Of a DNA stretch of 64,000 bases, positions 41,688 to 50,131 are shown piece by piece. The DNA comes from Bacillota bacterium (lineage in GTDB: Bacteria > Bacillota > Clostridia > Oscillospirales > Ruminococcaceae). The stretch covers positions 1 to 64,000 of the forward strand of contig JAEZYS010000017.1 in the NCBI GenBank assembly GCA_023418925.1, given 5' to 3'. The position numbers were made by a program, and so were the translations under genes. The first letter of the stretch is position 1. The number at the start of each line of letters is the position of its first letter. The notes under the pieces are model-generated. The model was not told the origin of the DNA, made no database searches, and saw only the letters and a program-made list of their open reading frames with translations.

Positions 41688-43766
41688 TTATAAATTTATT
41701 TTTAATGACAATGTTTGGGATTGTGAGAGCTCTTCACTCATGCTATCAGGCTGAGAAGTTCCGGCATAAAGAATAAAGTTGTCAGAAACTATTTTTCTTT
41801 CGCCATTGTTTTCAACCACTTCAAATGCTGAATCAGGAATTTTCACAGATACTTCTTTTTCTTCGCCTGGATTCAGGAAAATACGCTTAAATCCGCAAAG
41901 GCTGTAATTTTTAACTGCCTGTTCAGCAAAATCCTTGATATAGAACTGAATTACATCTTCTGATGCAGTATCGCCGACATTTTCAACACTTACAGTTGCC
42001 ATTTTGTTTTCAAACTTGAGATTTTTACAAACAAATTTTGTATATGTAAGTCCAAAGCCAAATGGGAAAAGAACGTTGTCAGTTATGTTTCTGTATGTTC
42101 TGTTTTTCATTGAATAATCTGAAAAATCAGGGAGCTTTTCAACCTTTTCATAGAATGTAACAGGGAGCTTTCCTGACGGGGAAACATTTCCGAAAAGAAT
42201 GTCTGCAAGAGCATTTCCGCCCTCCTGACCAGGATACCATGCATGAATAAGAGCATCTGTAAATTGTTCAGGATTGATGGAACTTCCTGCCGCAACTACA
42301 GTAATACAAGGCTTTCCTGTCTTAATTATTTCTTCAAGCAGTTTTCTCTGTGGAGAAGGTAATCTAAGGTCGTTCTTATCACCTGAAGAAAATTCGTTTC
42401 CTGTGTCACCCTGTTCGCCTTCTATTGTGAAGTCAAGTCCAAGGCAAAGAACAACAACATCGGCTGAGTTTGCAGCCGCAACTGCTTCAGAAAGCCTGTC
42501 GCCAGGAAGTGCAAGAACTGATATGCTTTCCTTCCAGAGGTGACAGCCTTCAGAATAATAAATGCGTCCATCAAATGAATTTCTTAGTCCGTCAAGGAAT
42601 GTAACATAGTTATCAGCTGTGCTGCAGTAATTTCCTGTCAGAGCCTCTCTGCTGTAAGCATTAGGGCCTATTACAGCAATGCTTTTAACCTTTGATTTAT
42701 CGAGAGGGAGTATACCGTTATTTTTAAGAAGAACCATAGATTTTTCAGCAAGCTTGCGGGATTTCTGCTTATGTGAATCACATGAAACAACGCTGTACGG
42801 AATATCATTAAATTCATTTTTTTCATTGAACATTCCGAGGCGTATTCTTGTTCTCATTGCGCAGACACATGCAGTGTTAATGTCAGATTCACTGATAAGG
42901 TTTTTTTCAAGAGCCTCACTAAGCTTTGAATATGTAGTTCCGCAGTTTATATTACATCCTGATTTAAGTGCAAGTGCACATGTTTCAGCCTCACTCTTTG
43001 TCAGACCGTGGTTCAGGTGGAAATCATCAAGTGCATGACAGTCGGAAACAAAGTATCCGTCAAAGCCCCAGTCATCAAGCTTTTTCATAAGGTATGAACT
43101 TGCACAGGTTCCTTCACCGTTAAGCCTGTTGTATGCTCCCATTACACCCTCAACCTTTGCTTCACGGATAAGTGCCTCGAATGCAGGAAGATAAGTTTCT
43201 TCAAGATCCTTTTCTGATACCTTAGCATCAAATTCATGTCGGGAAACTTCAGGGCCGCTGTGAGCAGCATAGTGTTTTGCACATGCAGCGGTGCGAAGAA
43301 CCTCGGAATCTCCCTGAAGACCTTCTACAAAGGCTACACCAAGTCTTGAAGTAAGGAAAGGATCTTCACCAAATGTTTCCTGACCTCTTCCCCAACGTGG
43401 ATCACGGAAAATATTTATATTTGGTGACCATAATGTAAGTCCCTTGAATATATCCCTGTCATCGTATGCTGATGCAATATTGTAAATTGCCCTTGCTTCT
43501 GTTGAAGTAATTTCACCTGCTTCTTTTATAAGCTCTTCATCAAAGATAGCAGCAAGGCCTATTGCCTGTGGAAACATTGTTGCTGTTCCGGCTCTTGCAG
43601 CTCCGTGAAGACCTTCACTCCACCAGTTGTATGCTGGGATGCCAAGACGCTTTATTCCCGGTGCTTTGTGAAGAAGCTGGCTCATTTTTTCTTCTGTAGT
43701 CATTCGTGACACAAGATCTTCTGCTCTCTCCTGAGGAGAAAAAGACGGGTTTTTGTATTTTTCCAT
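41688..43766 (-). CDS. Glycoside hydrolase family 3, probable beta-xylosidase
   Basis: 692 residues from ATG 43766. GH3 N-terminal barrel with WWSEGLHGAARAG, DPRWGRGQETFGEDP and nucleophile Asp242 in GYFVSDCHAL; alpha/beta sandwich; C-terminal fibronectin-III-like domain (NRTYRNITDNVLFPFGFGLT). No signal peptide, so it acts on imported xylo-oligosaccharides. The HGAA/GRGQETFGEDP pattern and the xyl operon context favour xylosidase over glucosidase. An in-frame ATG at 43778 lies in leader cassette E. Confidence 0.92.
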   Translation of the reverse strand: MEKYKNPSFSPQERAEDLVSRMTTEEKMSQLLHKAPGIKRLGIPAYNWWSEGLHGAARAGTATMFPQAIGLAAIFDEELIKEAGEITSTEARAIYNIASAYDDRDIFKGLTLWSPNINIFRDPRWGRGQETFGEDPFLTSRLGVAFVEGLQGDSEVLRTAACAKHYAAHSGPEVSRHEFDAKVSEKDLEETYLPAFEALIREAKVEGVMGAYNRLNGEGTCASSYLMKKLDDWGFDGYFVSDCHALDDFHLNHGLTKSEAETCALALKSGCNINCGTTYSKLSEALEKNLISESDINTACVCAMRTRIRLGMFNEKNEFNDIPYSVVSCDSHKQKSRKLAEKSMVLLKNNGILPLDKSKVKSIAVIGPNAYSREALTGNYCSTADNYVTFLDGLRNSFDGRIYYSEGCHLWKESISVLALPGDRLSEAVAAANSADVVVLCLGLDFTIEGEQGDTGNEFSSGDKNDLRLPSPQRKLLEEIIKTGKPCITVVAAGSSINPEQFTDALIHAWYPGQEGGNALADILFGNVSPSGKLPVTFYEKVEKLPDFSDYSMKNRTYRNITDNVLFPFGFGLTYTKFVCKNLKFENKMATVSVENVGDTASEDVIQFYIKDFAEQAVKNYSLCGFKRIFLNPGEEKEVSVKIPDSAFEVVENNGERKIVSDNFILYAGTSQPDSMSEELSQSQTLSLKINL

Positions 43767-43826
43767 AGTTATGACCATTCCTTTCTAAAAACACAAAACT
43801 CAGAGTCTGAAAGAATTAACTTTCAA
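43767..43826 (-). repeat. Leader cassette copy E (short form, upstream of the GH3 gene)
   Basis: In gene direction: TTGAAAG-TTAATT-CTTTCA hairpin, GAGTTTTGTG, TTTTTAGAAAGGA, ATGGTCATAACT, then the ATG at 43766. It lacks the middle segment and AGGAGG hairpin and ends like copy C (AGAAAGGAATGGTCATAA). The TGG TCA TAA codons end two bases before the start. Confidence 0.75.
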
Positions 43827-43839
43827 ACGTGGCTCCTTA

Positions 43840-44757
43840 TTATTTGCTTTTATTAGCAAGCGTTTCAATAAACTTAACTGCATTTTTACCATGCATATCT
43901 TTTTCGGAAGAATCAATTTTAAATGCCTGCCATGTCTCCTTTATAGAAGCATATTCACCAGGCTTATATTCTCTAAGTTCACCTAAAATCTCACACTCAA
44001 GAAAATGGTTGTTTGTATAGGTTTCGTAATTACAACTGAAATCAGGATAAACAATATTTTTGTATTCAGGAATCCCAAGGAGGAAAACCTCGTCATCCAT
44101 TATGTATGCTGTATAACCGTCAGTTACGTTGAATCCAGCCTTAAATGCCTGAGAACATTCAGGATCCTGTATCAGTTCAGCATAGCTGTCTGACAGAGTA
44201 AATCTTTTATCCTCAAGAGATGAATAGCTCCATAAAGCTATTGCCCTGTTCGGAAGAAATCCGCAGTCTTCAGATGAAAGAGGGATTATTTCATATCCAC
44301 CCTTTGCCATTCCTGTTACTGACCATGGAGCAAAAAATGACGAAGTGTCTGAAACGTTGAGAATTTTGTTTTCAATTACCAAGGTATTGTCCGAAGTAAT
44401 TTCAAGAACAATGGAAAATCTTTTCCCAAAGACAGTTTCTTTTCCTGTAAGAGAAAGGATCCCATCAGTAAAATCATATTGCACCGGAGAATTGTCAGGA
44501 AAATAGGTTTCAGGTTTTTCTTCAGGTGCGCACCAGAGACGGTGCCCTCCATATGAATACCATGTTCCATAATCACCGCAAGGCTCGGAGAAATTTCTGT
44601 CAATATCCTCAAAAAGCATGTTTTTACCGTCAGACAATCCAAAGTAAATTATTCTTGGACCAGCGTCAAGCATTGCTCCGACTTTTATTGATCCGTTGTC
44701 AATAAAGATGCATTCGCCGAAATTTTTATAATTTTCTTTATAGCAGGTTGTTTTCAT
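43840..44757 (-). CDS. DUF4380-like, aldose-epimerase-fold protein
   Basis: 305 residues with a beta-rich pattern resembling DUF4380/galactose-mutarotase-like proteins (VGAMLDAGPRIIYFGL, YGGHRLWCAPEEKP, ILSLTGKETVFGKRF). First gene of the xylan operon, directly before the GH3 gene. A mutarotase or carbohydrate-binding function is inferred from fold and context only; no catalytic residues could be assigned. Confidence 0.7.
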   Translation of the reverse strand: MKTTCYKENYKNFGECIFIDNGSIKVGAMLDAGPRIIYFGLSDGKNMLFEDIDRNFSEPCGDYGTWYSYGGHRLWCAPEEKPETYFPDNSPVQYDFTDGILSLTGKETVFGKRFSIVLEITSDNTLVIENKILNVSDTSSFFAPWSVTGMAKGGYEIIPLSSEDCGFLPNRAIALWSYSSLEDKRFTLSDSYAELIQDPECSQAFKAGFNVTDGYTAYIMDDEVFLLGIPEYKNIVYPDFSCNYETYTNNHFLECEILGELREYKPGEYASIKETWQAFKIDSSEKDMHGKNAVKFIETLANKSK

Positions 44758-44797
44758 GCACTACTAGCCCCCTTAAATCATCCTCTAGTCCGATTGT

Positions 44798-44826
44798 ATT
44801 ATATATTTGTTCAAATTGCATGTCAA
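44798..44826 (-). promoter_or_regulatory. Promoter of the xylan/xylose operon
   Basis: On the minus strand TTGACA (44821-44826) and TATAAT (44798-44803) with 17-bp spacing, about 40 bp before the first gene. A textbook sigma-A promoter. Confidence 0.8.
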
Positions 44827-44837
44827 AAATTGCTGTT

Positions 44838-44854
44838 ATTTGCGCAATATTTGC
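44838..44854. promoter_or_regulatory. Direct repeats, possible AraC-family operator
   Basis: ATTTGC at 44838-44843 and again at 44849-44854, 11 bp apart (one helical turn), with a related TTTTGC about 20 bp further. The repeats lie just upstream of the -35 box of the xyl operon and between it and the divergent AraC-family gene. Confidence 0.45.
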
Positions 44855-44971
44855 TTGATTTAAAAATAATTTTGCAAAAATAGCATGATTATGTTAATAT
44901 ATAATTAATGCAAAACAATAATTGATTATTGATTGGAACACTATATATTGTTGAACAAGGGGGTAAAAGCT

Positions 44972-45844
44972 TTGATTAAGCACCTTTCTGGTGAATATGA
45001 ATCAGTAGAATATAATGAAAATAACTTTATAATGCTTTATGACAACAATGAGGATGAAAGTTATCCTGTCCACTGGCACAATGCTGCAGAAATGATTATG
45101 CCTCTGCAGAATGGTTTTACCGCCTGTGCCGACAATAAAGTGTTTGAACTTGGTGAGAGGGATTTCATTCTGATTCCTCCTGGAGAACTTCATTCACTTA
45201 ATGCACCTGAAAACGGAAGAAGACTAATTCTTCAGTTTGACTGGTCGGTTCTTTCCAATATGTCCTTCCTTTCTGCACTTGCTCCAGTCTTTTCGGAAGT
45301 ATTCCTTATCAACTCACGCTCTGATAAAGAGCTTGGTTCTTTTGTCAAAAAAATAATGCTGGACATTTATGATGAATATTTTTCTGAAGGAGAACTTTCC
45401 AAAGTTAGAATTTACCTTAAAATAATGAATATGATTATGGCAATAAGAGAAGCCCAGCTTATCGGATATGAGGAAAAGCTTTCAAAGGTTTATGAAAAAT
45501 CTCATGAATACAGTCAGAAGTTTGCTCTCGTATTCAAATATATAGATCAGAATTATATGTATGATATTTCTCTTGATAAGCTTGCTGCTATTGCAGGTTA
45601 CAGTAAATATCACTTCTGCCGTATATTCAGGCAATTCAGTTCTGTTTCGTATATTGATTATATAAATTCAAAACGTGCCAAGGCTGCGGAAAAGCTTCTT
45701 CTTGAGCCTGATATTCCGATTACTGAGGTTGCTATGCGATCCGGATTTTTAAGTCTTACTTCTTTTAACCGTATATTTAAGAGTATAAAGCACTGTACTC
45801 CATCCGAGTTCAGAAAAATGTATAAGGACTCATTTATTGTATAA
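44972..45844 (+). CDS. AraC-family transcriptional regulator
   Basis: About 290 residues. N-terminal cupin-like sensor (YPVHWHNAAEMIMPLQ, GERDFILIPPGELHSLN) and a C-terminal double helix-turn-helix (LDKLAAIAGYSKYHFCRIF; ITEVAMRSGFLSLTSFNRIF). The TTG at 44972 is preferred because AAGGGGG lies eight bases upstream; earlier in-frame TTG codons at 44933-44950 have no such site. Divergent from the xyl operon, which it probably activates in response to xylose or xylo-oligosaccharide. Confidence 0.9.
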   Translation: MIKHLSGEYESVEYNENNFIMLYDNNEDESYPVHWHNAAEMIMPLQNGFTACADNKVFELGERDFILIPPGELHSLNAPENGRRLILQFDWSVLSNMSFLSALAPVFSEVFLINSRSDKELGSFVKKIMLDIYDEYFSEGELSKVRIYLKIMNMIMAIREAQLIGYEEKLSKVYEKSHEYSQKFALVFKYIDQNYMYDISLDKLAAIAGYSKYHFCRIFRQFSSVSYIDYINSKRAKAAEKLLLEPDIPITEVAMRSGFLSLTSFNRIFKSIKHCTPSEFRKMYKDSFIV

Positions 45845-45865
45845 TTACAGAATAGGAGAAATAGC

Positions 45866-46534
45866 ATGAAAGCAGTAACCTTTAGTTTTGATGATGGAGT
45901 TTTTCAGGACAAGAGAATAATAGAAATATTTGATGAGTATGGAATAAAGGGTACATTTAACCTTAATTCCGGAGTAATGACGCAGGAAAGCACATGGGAA
46001 CATAATGGTAAAAGAACACATCGTCTTGATATAAGTGAAGTGAAAGATGTTTACAAAAACCATGAGCCTGCTGTTCATTTTCTCACCCATCCATTTCCGA
46101 CAAAGCTTACTGACGAGGAGCTTGATTTTGAAATATCAGAGGACAAGAAAAATCTTGAAAGGATTTTTGATAAGAAAATTGTCGGTTCAGCATATCCTTA
46201 CGGAGAGTTTGATGAAAGAATCAAGGCTTGTCTTAAAAAGCATGGTATCGAATATGCCAGAACAGTTGTTGATACATATGATTTCAAGTTTCCAGATAAT
46301 CCGCTTGAATTAAACCCTACCTGCCATTATAATAATGAAAAGCTTTTTGAGCTTGCAAAAAAATTTGTAGAAGAGGAAACTGATGAACAAAGATTGCTTT
46401 ATATCTGGGGGCATGGCTATGAACTTGACGGGTTTGATAATTGGGATGTGTTAAAGAGGCTTTGCGAATACCTTTCAAAACAGAGTAATGTTATTTTCGG
46501 AACAAATTCTGAAGTGTTGAAATTTAAACTGTAA
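45866..46534 (+). CDS. Polysaccharide deacetylase family protein (CE4)
   Basis: 222 residues. TFSFDDGVFQDKRI holds the catalytic Asp9-Asp10, VHFLTH the His-x3-His metal pair, and GSAYPYGEFD and YIWGHGYELDGF the remaining conserved blocks. No signal peptide, so an intracellular deacetylase. With its xylan neighbours, acetylated xylo-oligosaccharides are a reasonable substrate. It begins 21 bp after the AraC gene. Confidence 0.85.
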   Translation: MKAVTFSFDDGVFQDKRIIEIFDEYGIKGTFNLNSGVMTQESTWEHNGKRTHRLDISEVKDVYKNHEPAVHFLTHPFPTKLTDEELDFEISEDKKNLERIFDKKIVGSAYPYGEFDERIKACLKKHGIEYARTVVDTYDFKFPDNPLELNPTCHYNNEKLFELAKKFVEEETDEQRLLYIWGHGYELDGFDNWDVLKRLCEYLSKQSNVIFGTNSEVLKFKL

Positions 46535-46589
46535 GAGCATTTCATATGTAAATATTCGCTTTGCTCTTGATGCTCGTAATATTAATTTT

Positions 46590-46622
46590 AAAGGTATTGT
46601 GTGGTTGTTACATAATACCTTT
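46590..46622 (+). terminator. Hairpin terminator after the deacetylase gene
   Basis: AAAGGTATTGTGT (46590-46602) pairs with ACATAATACCTTT (46610-46622), one G-U pair. The tail ATTAATTTAAAG is only moderately T-rich. Confidence 0.6.
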
Positions 46623-46778
46623 ATTAATTTAAAGACTATTAAACTATAGTTATTAAGAAAAAATTAAAATATAAACATTTAAGTAAAAATTTTTCTAGAA
46701 AAAGCAAAAATTATTCGTTTTAAAAATATAAATATTATAATATAATTTAGACAAATAATAAATTGGGGGTTAAAAGCC

Positions 46779-48113
46779 ATGAAAAACATAAAGAAAGTTT
46801 CAAGCATTGCATTGTCTTTACTTATGACAGCTGGATTGTTTTCCGGTTGTGCTACACAGGGAAATGGATCAACAGGCGGTAATGAAACCACTGCTGCTCC
46901 TGCTACTACTACTGCTGCTGCAGATGCTGGGGGAGAAGAAGTTACACTTACTCTCTGGAGCATTTCTACAGAAAGTGACGCTTTCCATCCTGCATATGAA
47001 AGCGCAATTGCAGATTTTGAAGCTGCTCACCCTGGCGTAAAGATCAAGCACGAAACATTTGAAAACCAGTCTTACAAGACAAAGCTTAAGGCTGCTGTTT
47101 CAGCAAATGAGCTTCCTGACATATTCTTTACATGGGCAGGCGGATTCTCACAGTCCTTTGTTGATTCAGGTAAGGTTCTTGAAATGGATAAATATTATGA
47201 TAATTACAAGGATCAGATCTCTGAAGCTGCTTTAGGTAACCTCTATTATAACGGAAAGCTTTATGGTTCTACCATGTGTACACCTGTATCTGTAATGTGG
47301 TACAACCAGAAGATATTTAAGGAAAACAGCCTTGAAGCTCCAAAGACTTGGGATGAAATGGTTAACGTATGCACAACTCTCAAGAACAACGGAGTGGCTC
47401 CTATAGCTACAACTGTTAAGGATACATGGGTTCTTGCAATGCTTCACGATGGACTTACACTTAAGTCTGCAGGTCCTCAGAAGGTAACTGACGCATTAAA
47501 GAATAAGGGCGTATCCTACACAGATCCTGACTTCCTCGTTTCTGCTCAGAAGATCAAGGAACTCGGAGATATGGGCGCATTTATTGAGGGTGCAACAGGA
47601 CTTACAAACGACGAAGCAAGTGCTCAGTTCTATGCAGGTAAAGCAGGTATGTACTTTACTGGAAGCTGGATGGGTGGTTCTATCATGACTGATGCTGCAA
47701 ACCCAGCAGACTTCGGCGTTGCTCCTATTCCTGTAATCAACGGTTCAAATGCTAAGATTACTGACTTTATGGGCGGCGGATCAGACTCACTTATGGTTGC
47801 TGCTTCCACAGAAAATCCTGACCTTGCAGCAGCAGCAGCATTTGAAATTACTAAGGGCGTTTCAAAGTACGGTTTCCTTTCAGGTGCTGGTGTCCCAGCT
47901 TGGAAGGTTGATTATGATGCTTCAACTGTACCAACACTTACAAAGCAGGTAGCTGATTATGCAAACGGTGCAACATCATTTACACTTTGGTTTGATACAC
48001 TTATGGATTCAGAAGATGCAGGCGAATATATTGCTCTTCTCCAGGAACTTTATATAGGCAACATCACTCCAGAAGAGTTCCAGCAGGCAATGGCAGAACA
48101 ACTTGAAGGCTAA
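46779..48113 (+). CDS. Sugar ABC transporter substrate-binding lipoprotein (family 1)
   Basis: 444 residues. Signal peptide with lipobox LFSGC (Cys24), then a Gly/Thr/Ala linker. The family 1 SBP fold follows (VTLTLWSISTESDAFHPAYE, AGKAGMYFTGSWMGGSI, typical of oligosaccharide binders). Followed by two CUT1 permeases. By context it binds xylo-oligosaccharides. GGGGGTTAAAAGCC precedes the ATG. No ATPase gene is in the operon; a shared MsmX-type ATPase would be encoded elsewhere. Confidence 0.92.
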   Translation: MKNIKKVSSIALSLLMTAGLFSGCATQGNGSTGGNETTAAPATTTAAADAGGEEVTLTLWSISTESDAFHPAYESAIADFEAAHPGVKIKHETFENQSYKTKLKAAVSANELPDIFFTWAGGFSQSFVDSGKVLEMDKYYDNYKDQISEAALGNLYYNGKLYGSTMCTPVSVMWYNQKIFKENSLEAPKTWDEMVNVCTTLKNNGVAPIATTVKDTWVLAMLHDGLTLKSAGPQKVTDALKNKGVSYTDPDFLVSAQKIKELGDMGAFIEGATGLTNDEASAQFYAGKAGMYFTGSWMGGSIMTDAANPADFGVAPIPVINGSNAKITDFMGGGSDSLMVAASTENPDLAAAAAFEITKGVSKYGFLSGAGVPAWKVDYDASTVPTLTKQVADYANGATSFTLWFDTLMDSEDAGEYIALLQELYIGNITPEEFQQAMAEQLEG

Positions 48114-48131
48114 TAAATAATTTGTATGATT

Positions 48132-48155
48132 GGCTGTCGTAAAAATGCGACAGCC
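48132..48155 (+). other. Intercistronic hairpin
   Basis: GGCTGTCG (48132-48139) pairs with CGACAGCC (48148-48155) between the binding-protein and permease genes. No U-tract; it probably stabilises the abundant binding-protein message. Confidence 0.65.
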
Positions 48156-48190
48156 GATTGTATAATAATCAGGAAGGAAAGGTTAATTGT

Positions 48191-49072
48191 ATGGACAAAA
48201 TACGCAGAAATAAATTTGCACTGTTGTTTTTCATTCTTCCTGCGGCAATATTGTTTGTTGGAATAATTATTGTTCCGATTTTCATGTCTGTTTTTTACAG
48301 TTTTCAGAACTGGGATGGAATGGGGCAGGCTCAGTTTATTGGATTAGACAACTATGTAAAGCTGTTCACAAGTAAATCGGCAGGGTTTCCGAGGACTGTA
48401 GGAAACGCAATGCTTCTTGCCGTTCTTTCTACATTCATTCAGCTTCCGATAAGCCTCTTTTTTGCACTTGTATTAGCTAAAGGAATAAAAGGTGAACGTT
48501 TTTTTGTAACTGTGTTTTTTGTTCCGGTTCTTATCTCAACGGTAGTTATTGGTCAGCTTTGGCTTAAAATATATAATCCTGAGTATGGAATTATAAATTC
48601 GTTTTTAAGAGCAGTAAATCTGGATTACCTATGCAGAACATGGCTTGGTGAACAAGATACAGCGCTCATGGCTGTATTTATACCGACGTTGTGGCAGTAT
48701 GTTGGCTATCATATGCTTCTTATGTATGCAGGAGTTAAAAATGTTTCAAAGGATATAATAGAGGCTGCAACCATTGATGGTGCAAACTATTGGCAAACCT
48801 CTACAAGGATAATTATTCCGATTATAAAGCCAGTTCTTAAAGTATGTGTTATATTTGCTGTTACCGGTTCATTAAAGGCATTTGACATTATCTATGTTCT
48901 TACAAATGGCGGGCCAGCGCATGCTAGTGAAGTTCCAAGTACACTTCTGGTTAATATGATATTCACCAGAAACCGTTTCGGATTCGGCAGTGCAATAGCG
49001 GTAATGATTATTTTCCTCTGCTTCTTCTTTGCAATTGCAATCAAGAAATGCTTCAAGACGGAGGATGATTAA
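48191..49072 (+). CDS. Sugar ABC transporter permease (MalF/UgpA-like)
   Basis: 293 residues, six hydrophobic helices. The EAA loop IIEAATIDGANYWQTSTRII contacts the ATPase. The ATG at 48191 follows GGAAAGGTTAATTGT; an in-frame ATG at 48158 lacks a good site and lies near the hairpin. It pairs with the permease at 49073, which starts immediately after its stop codon. Confidence 0.93.
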   Translation: MDKIRRNKFALLFFILPAAILFVGIIIVPIFMSVFYSFQNWDGMGQAQFIGLDNYVKLFTSKSAGFPRTVGNAMLLAVLSTFIQLPISLFFALVLAKGIKGERFFVTVFFVPVLISTVVIGQLWLKIYNPEYGIINSFLRAVNLDYLCRTWLGEQDTALMAVFIPTLWQYVGYHMLLMYAGVKNVSKDIIEAATIDGANYWQTSTRIIIPIIKPVLKVCVIFAVTGSLKAFDIIYVLTNGGPAHASEVPSTLLVNMIFTRNRFGFGSAIAVMIIFLCFFFAIAIKKCFKTEDD

Positions 49073-49921
49073 ATGAACAAAAAAATAAAAGCTGGAAAAC
49101 CGAGCAGATTTTCCATTGTTTCTTACATAGTATTAATCATTTGGGCAATTATAGACATCTTCCCAATATACTGGATGGTTACATTTTCGTTAAAGGAAAA
49201 TGATGAGATATTCGGGCAGAATATTATCGGATTGCCAAGAAATTGGGTTATTCAAAACTACGCAGATGCATTTGAAGTCGGAAACATGAAACTGTATTTC
49301 ATGAACAGTATACTCGTAACAGGTTTAACGATACTTTTTACAGTTGTATTTTCGCTTATGGCATGTTACGCACTCACAAGACTTGAGTGGAGAGGCAGAA
49401 AGCTTGTAAATAATATATTTATGCTTGGTCTTACTGTTCCAATTCACGCTGCATTGATTCCTGTTCTGGTTATTTTGAGATACCTAAAAATGACTAATTC
49501 ATATCAGGCACTTATTATTCCTTATACTGCATTTGCTCTTGCAATGGGTATAATGATATTCAGCAGTTTCATTGAGAACATACCTAAGGAACTTGAAGAG
49601 GCAGCCTGCATAGATGGCTGCGGAATAATGGGAATATTCTTCAGAGTTGTACTTCCATTAATGAAACCGGCAATTGCAGCAGTTGCAATATTTACTTTCC
49701 TTCAGGCATGGAATGAACTTATGTTTGCTACAGTATTTATAAATGACTCAGCCCACCGTACACTTACGGTTGGAATTAATACATTCTTCGGCGCCTATAC
49801 AACAAGATGGGGTCCAATTGGAGCAGCTCTTGTTATAGCAACTTTACCGACACTTGTTGTTTATTCATTTATGAGTAAAAAGATTCAGGGAAGCCTTATT
49901 GCTGGTGCGGTAAAGGGATAG
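49073..49921 (+). CDS. Sugar ABC transporter permease (MalG/UgpE-like)
   Basis: 282 residues, six hydrophobic helices, EAA motif ELEEAACIDGCGIMGIFFRV. Begins directly after the preceding permease stop (GGAGGATGATTAA carries its ribosome binding site). Second half of the CUT1 transporter channel. Confidence 0.93.
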   Translation: MNKKIKAGKPSRFSIVSYIVLIIWAIIDIFPIYWMVTFSLKENDEIFGQNIIGLPRNWVIQNYADAFEVGNMKLYFMNSILVTGLTILFTVVFSLMACYALTRLEWRGRKLVNNIFMLGLTVPIHAALIPVLVILRYLKMTNSYQALIIPYTAFALAMGIMIFSSFIENIPKELEEAACIDGCGIMGIFFRVVLPLMKPAIAAVAIFTFLQAWNELMFATVFINDSAHRTLTVGINTFFGAYTTRWGPIGAALVIATLPTLVVYSFMSKKIQGSLIAGAVKG

Positions 49922-49953
49922 ACAATTTTATTATGATGTTTCCTTCTTAATTT

Positions 49954-49988
49954 AAAAACCCTGCGGGAGAAATTCCGCAGGGTTTTTA
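49954..49988 (+). terminator. Intrinsic terminator of the oligosaccharide transporter operon
   Basis: AAAAACCCTGCGG (49954-49966) pairs with CCGCAGGGTTTTT (49975-49987). Strong stem with T-tail, also usable in reverse. Confidence 0.92.
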
Positions 49989-50131
49989 AATATTTGGAAA
50001 GAATATGTATATAACATATTAAAATAGCAATAAGAGAATAGAAAAGCAAATTTTGATATGTTATAATAAAAAGAGAAAAGCAAGTGATGGCAGAAGTTCC
50101 AAGGAATAAAAAACAAAAAACAGGAGATAAA

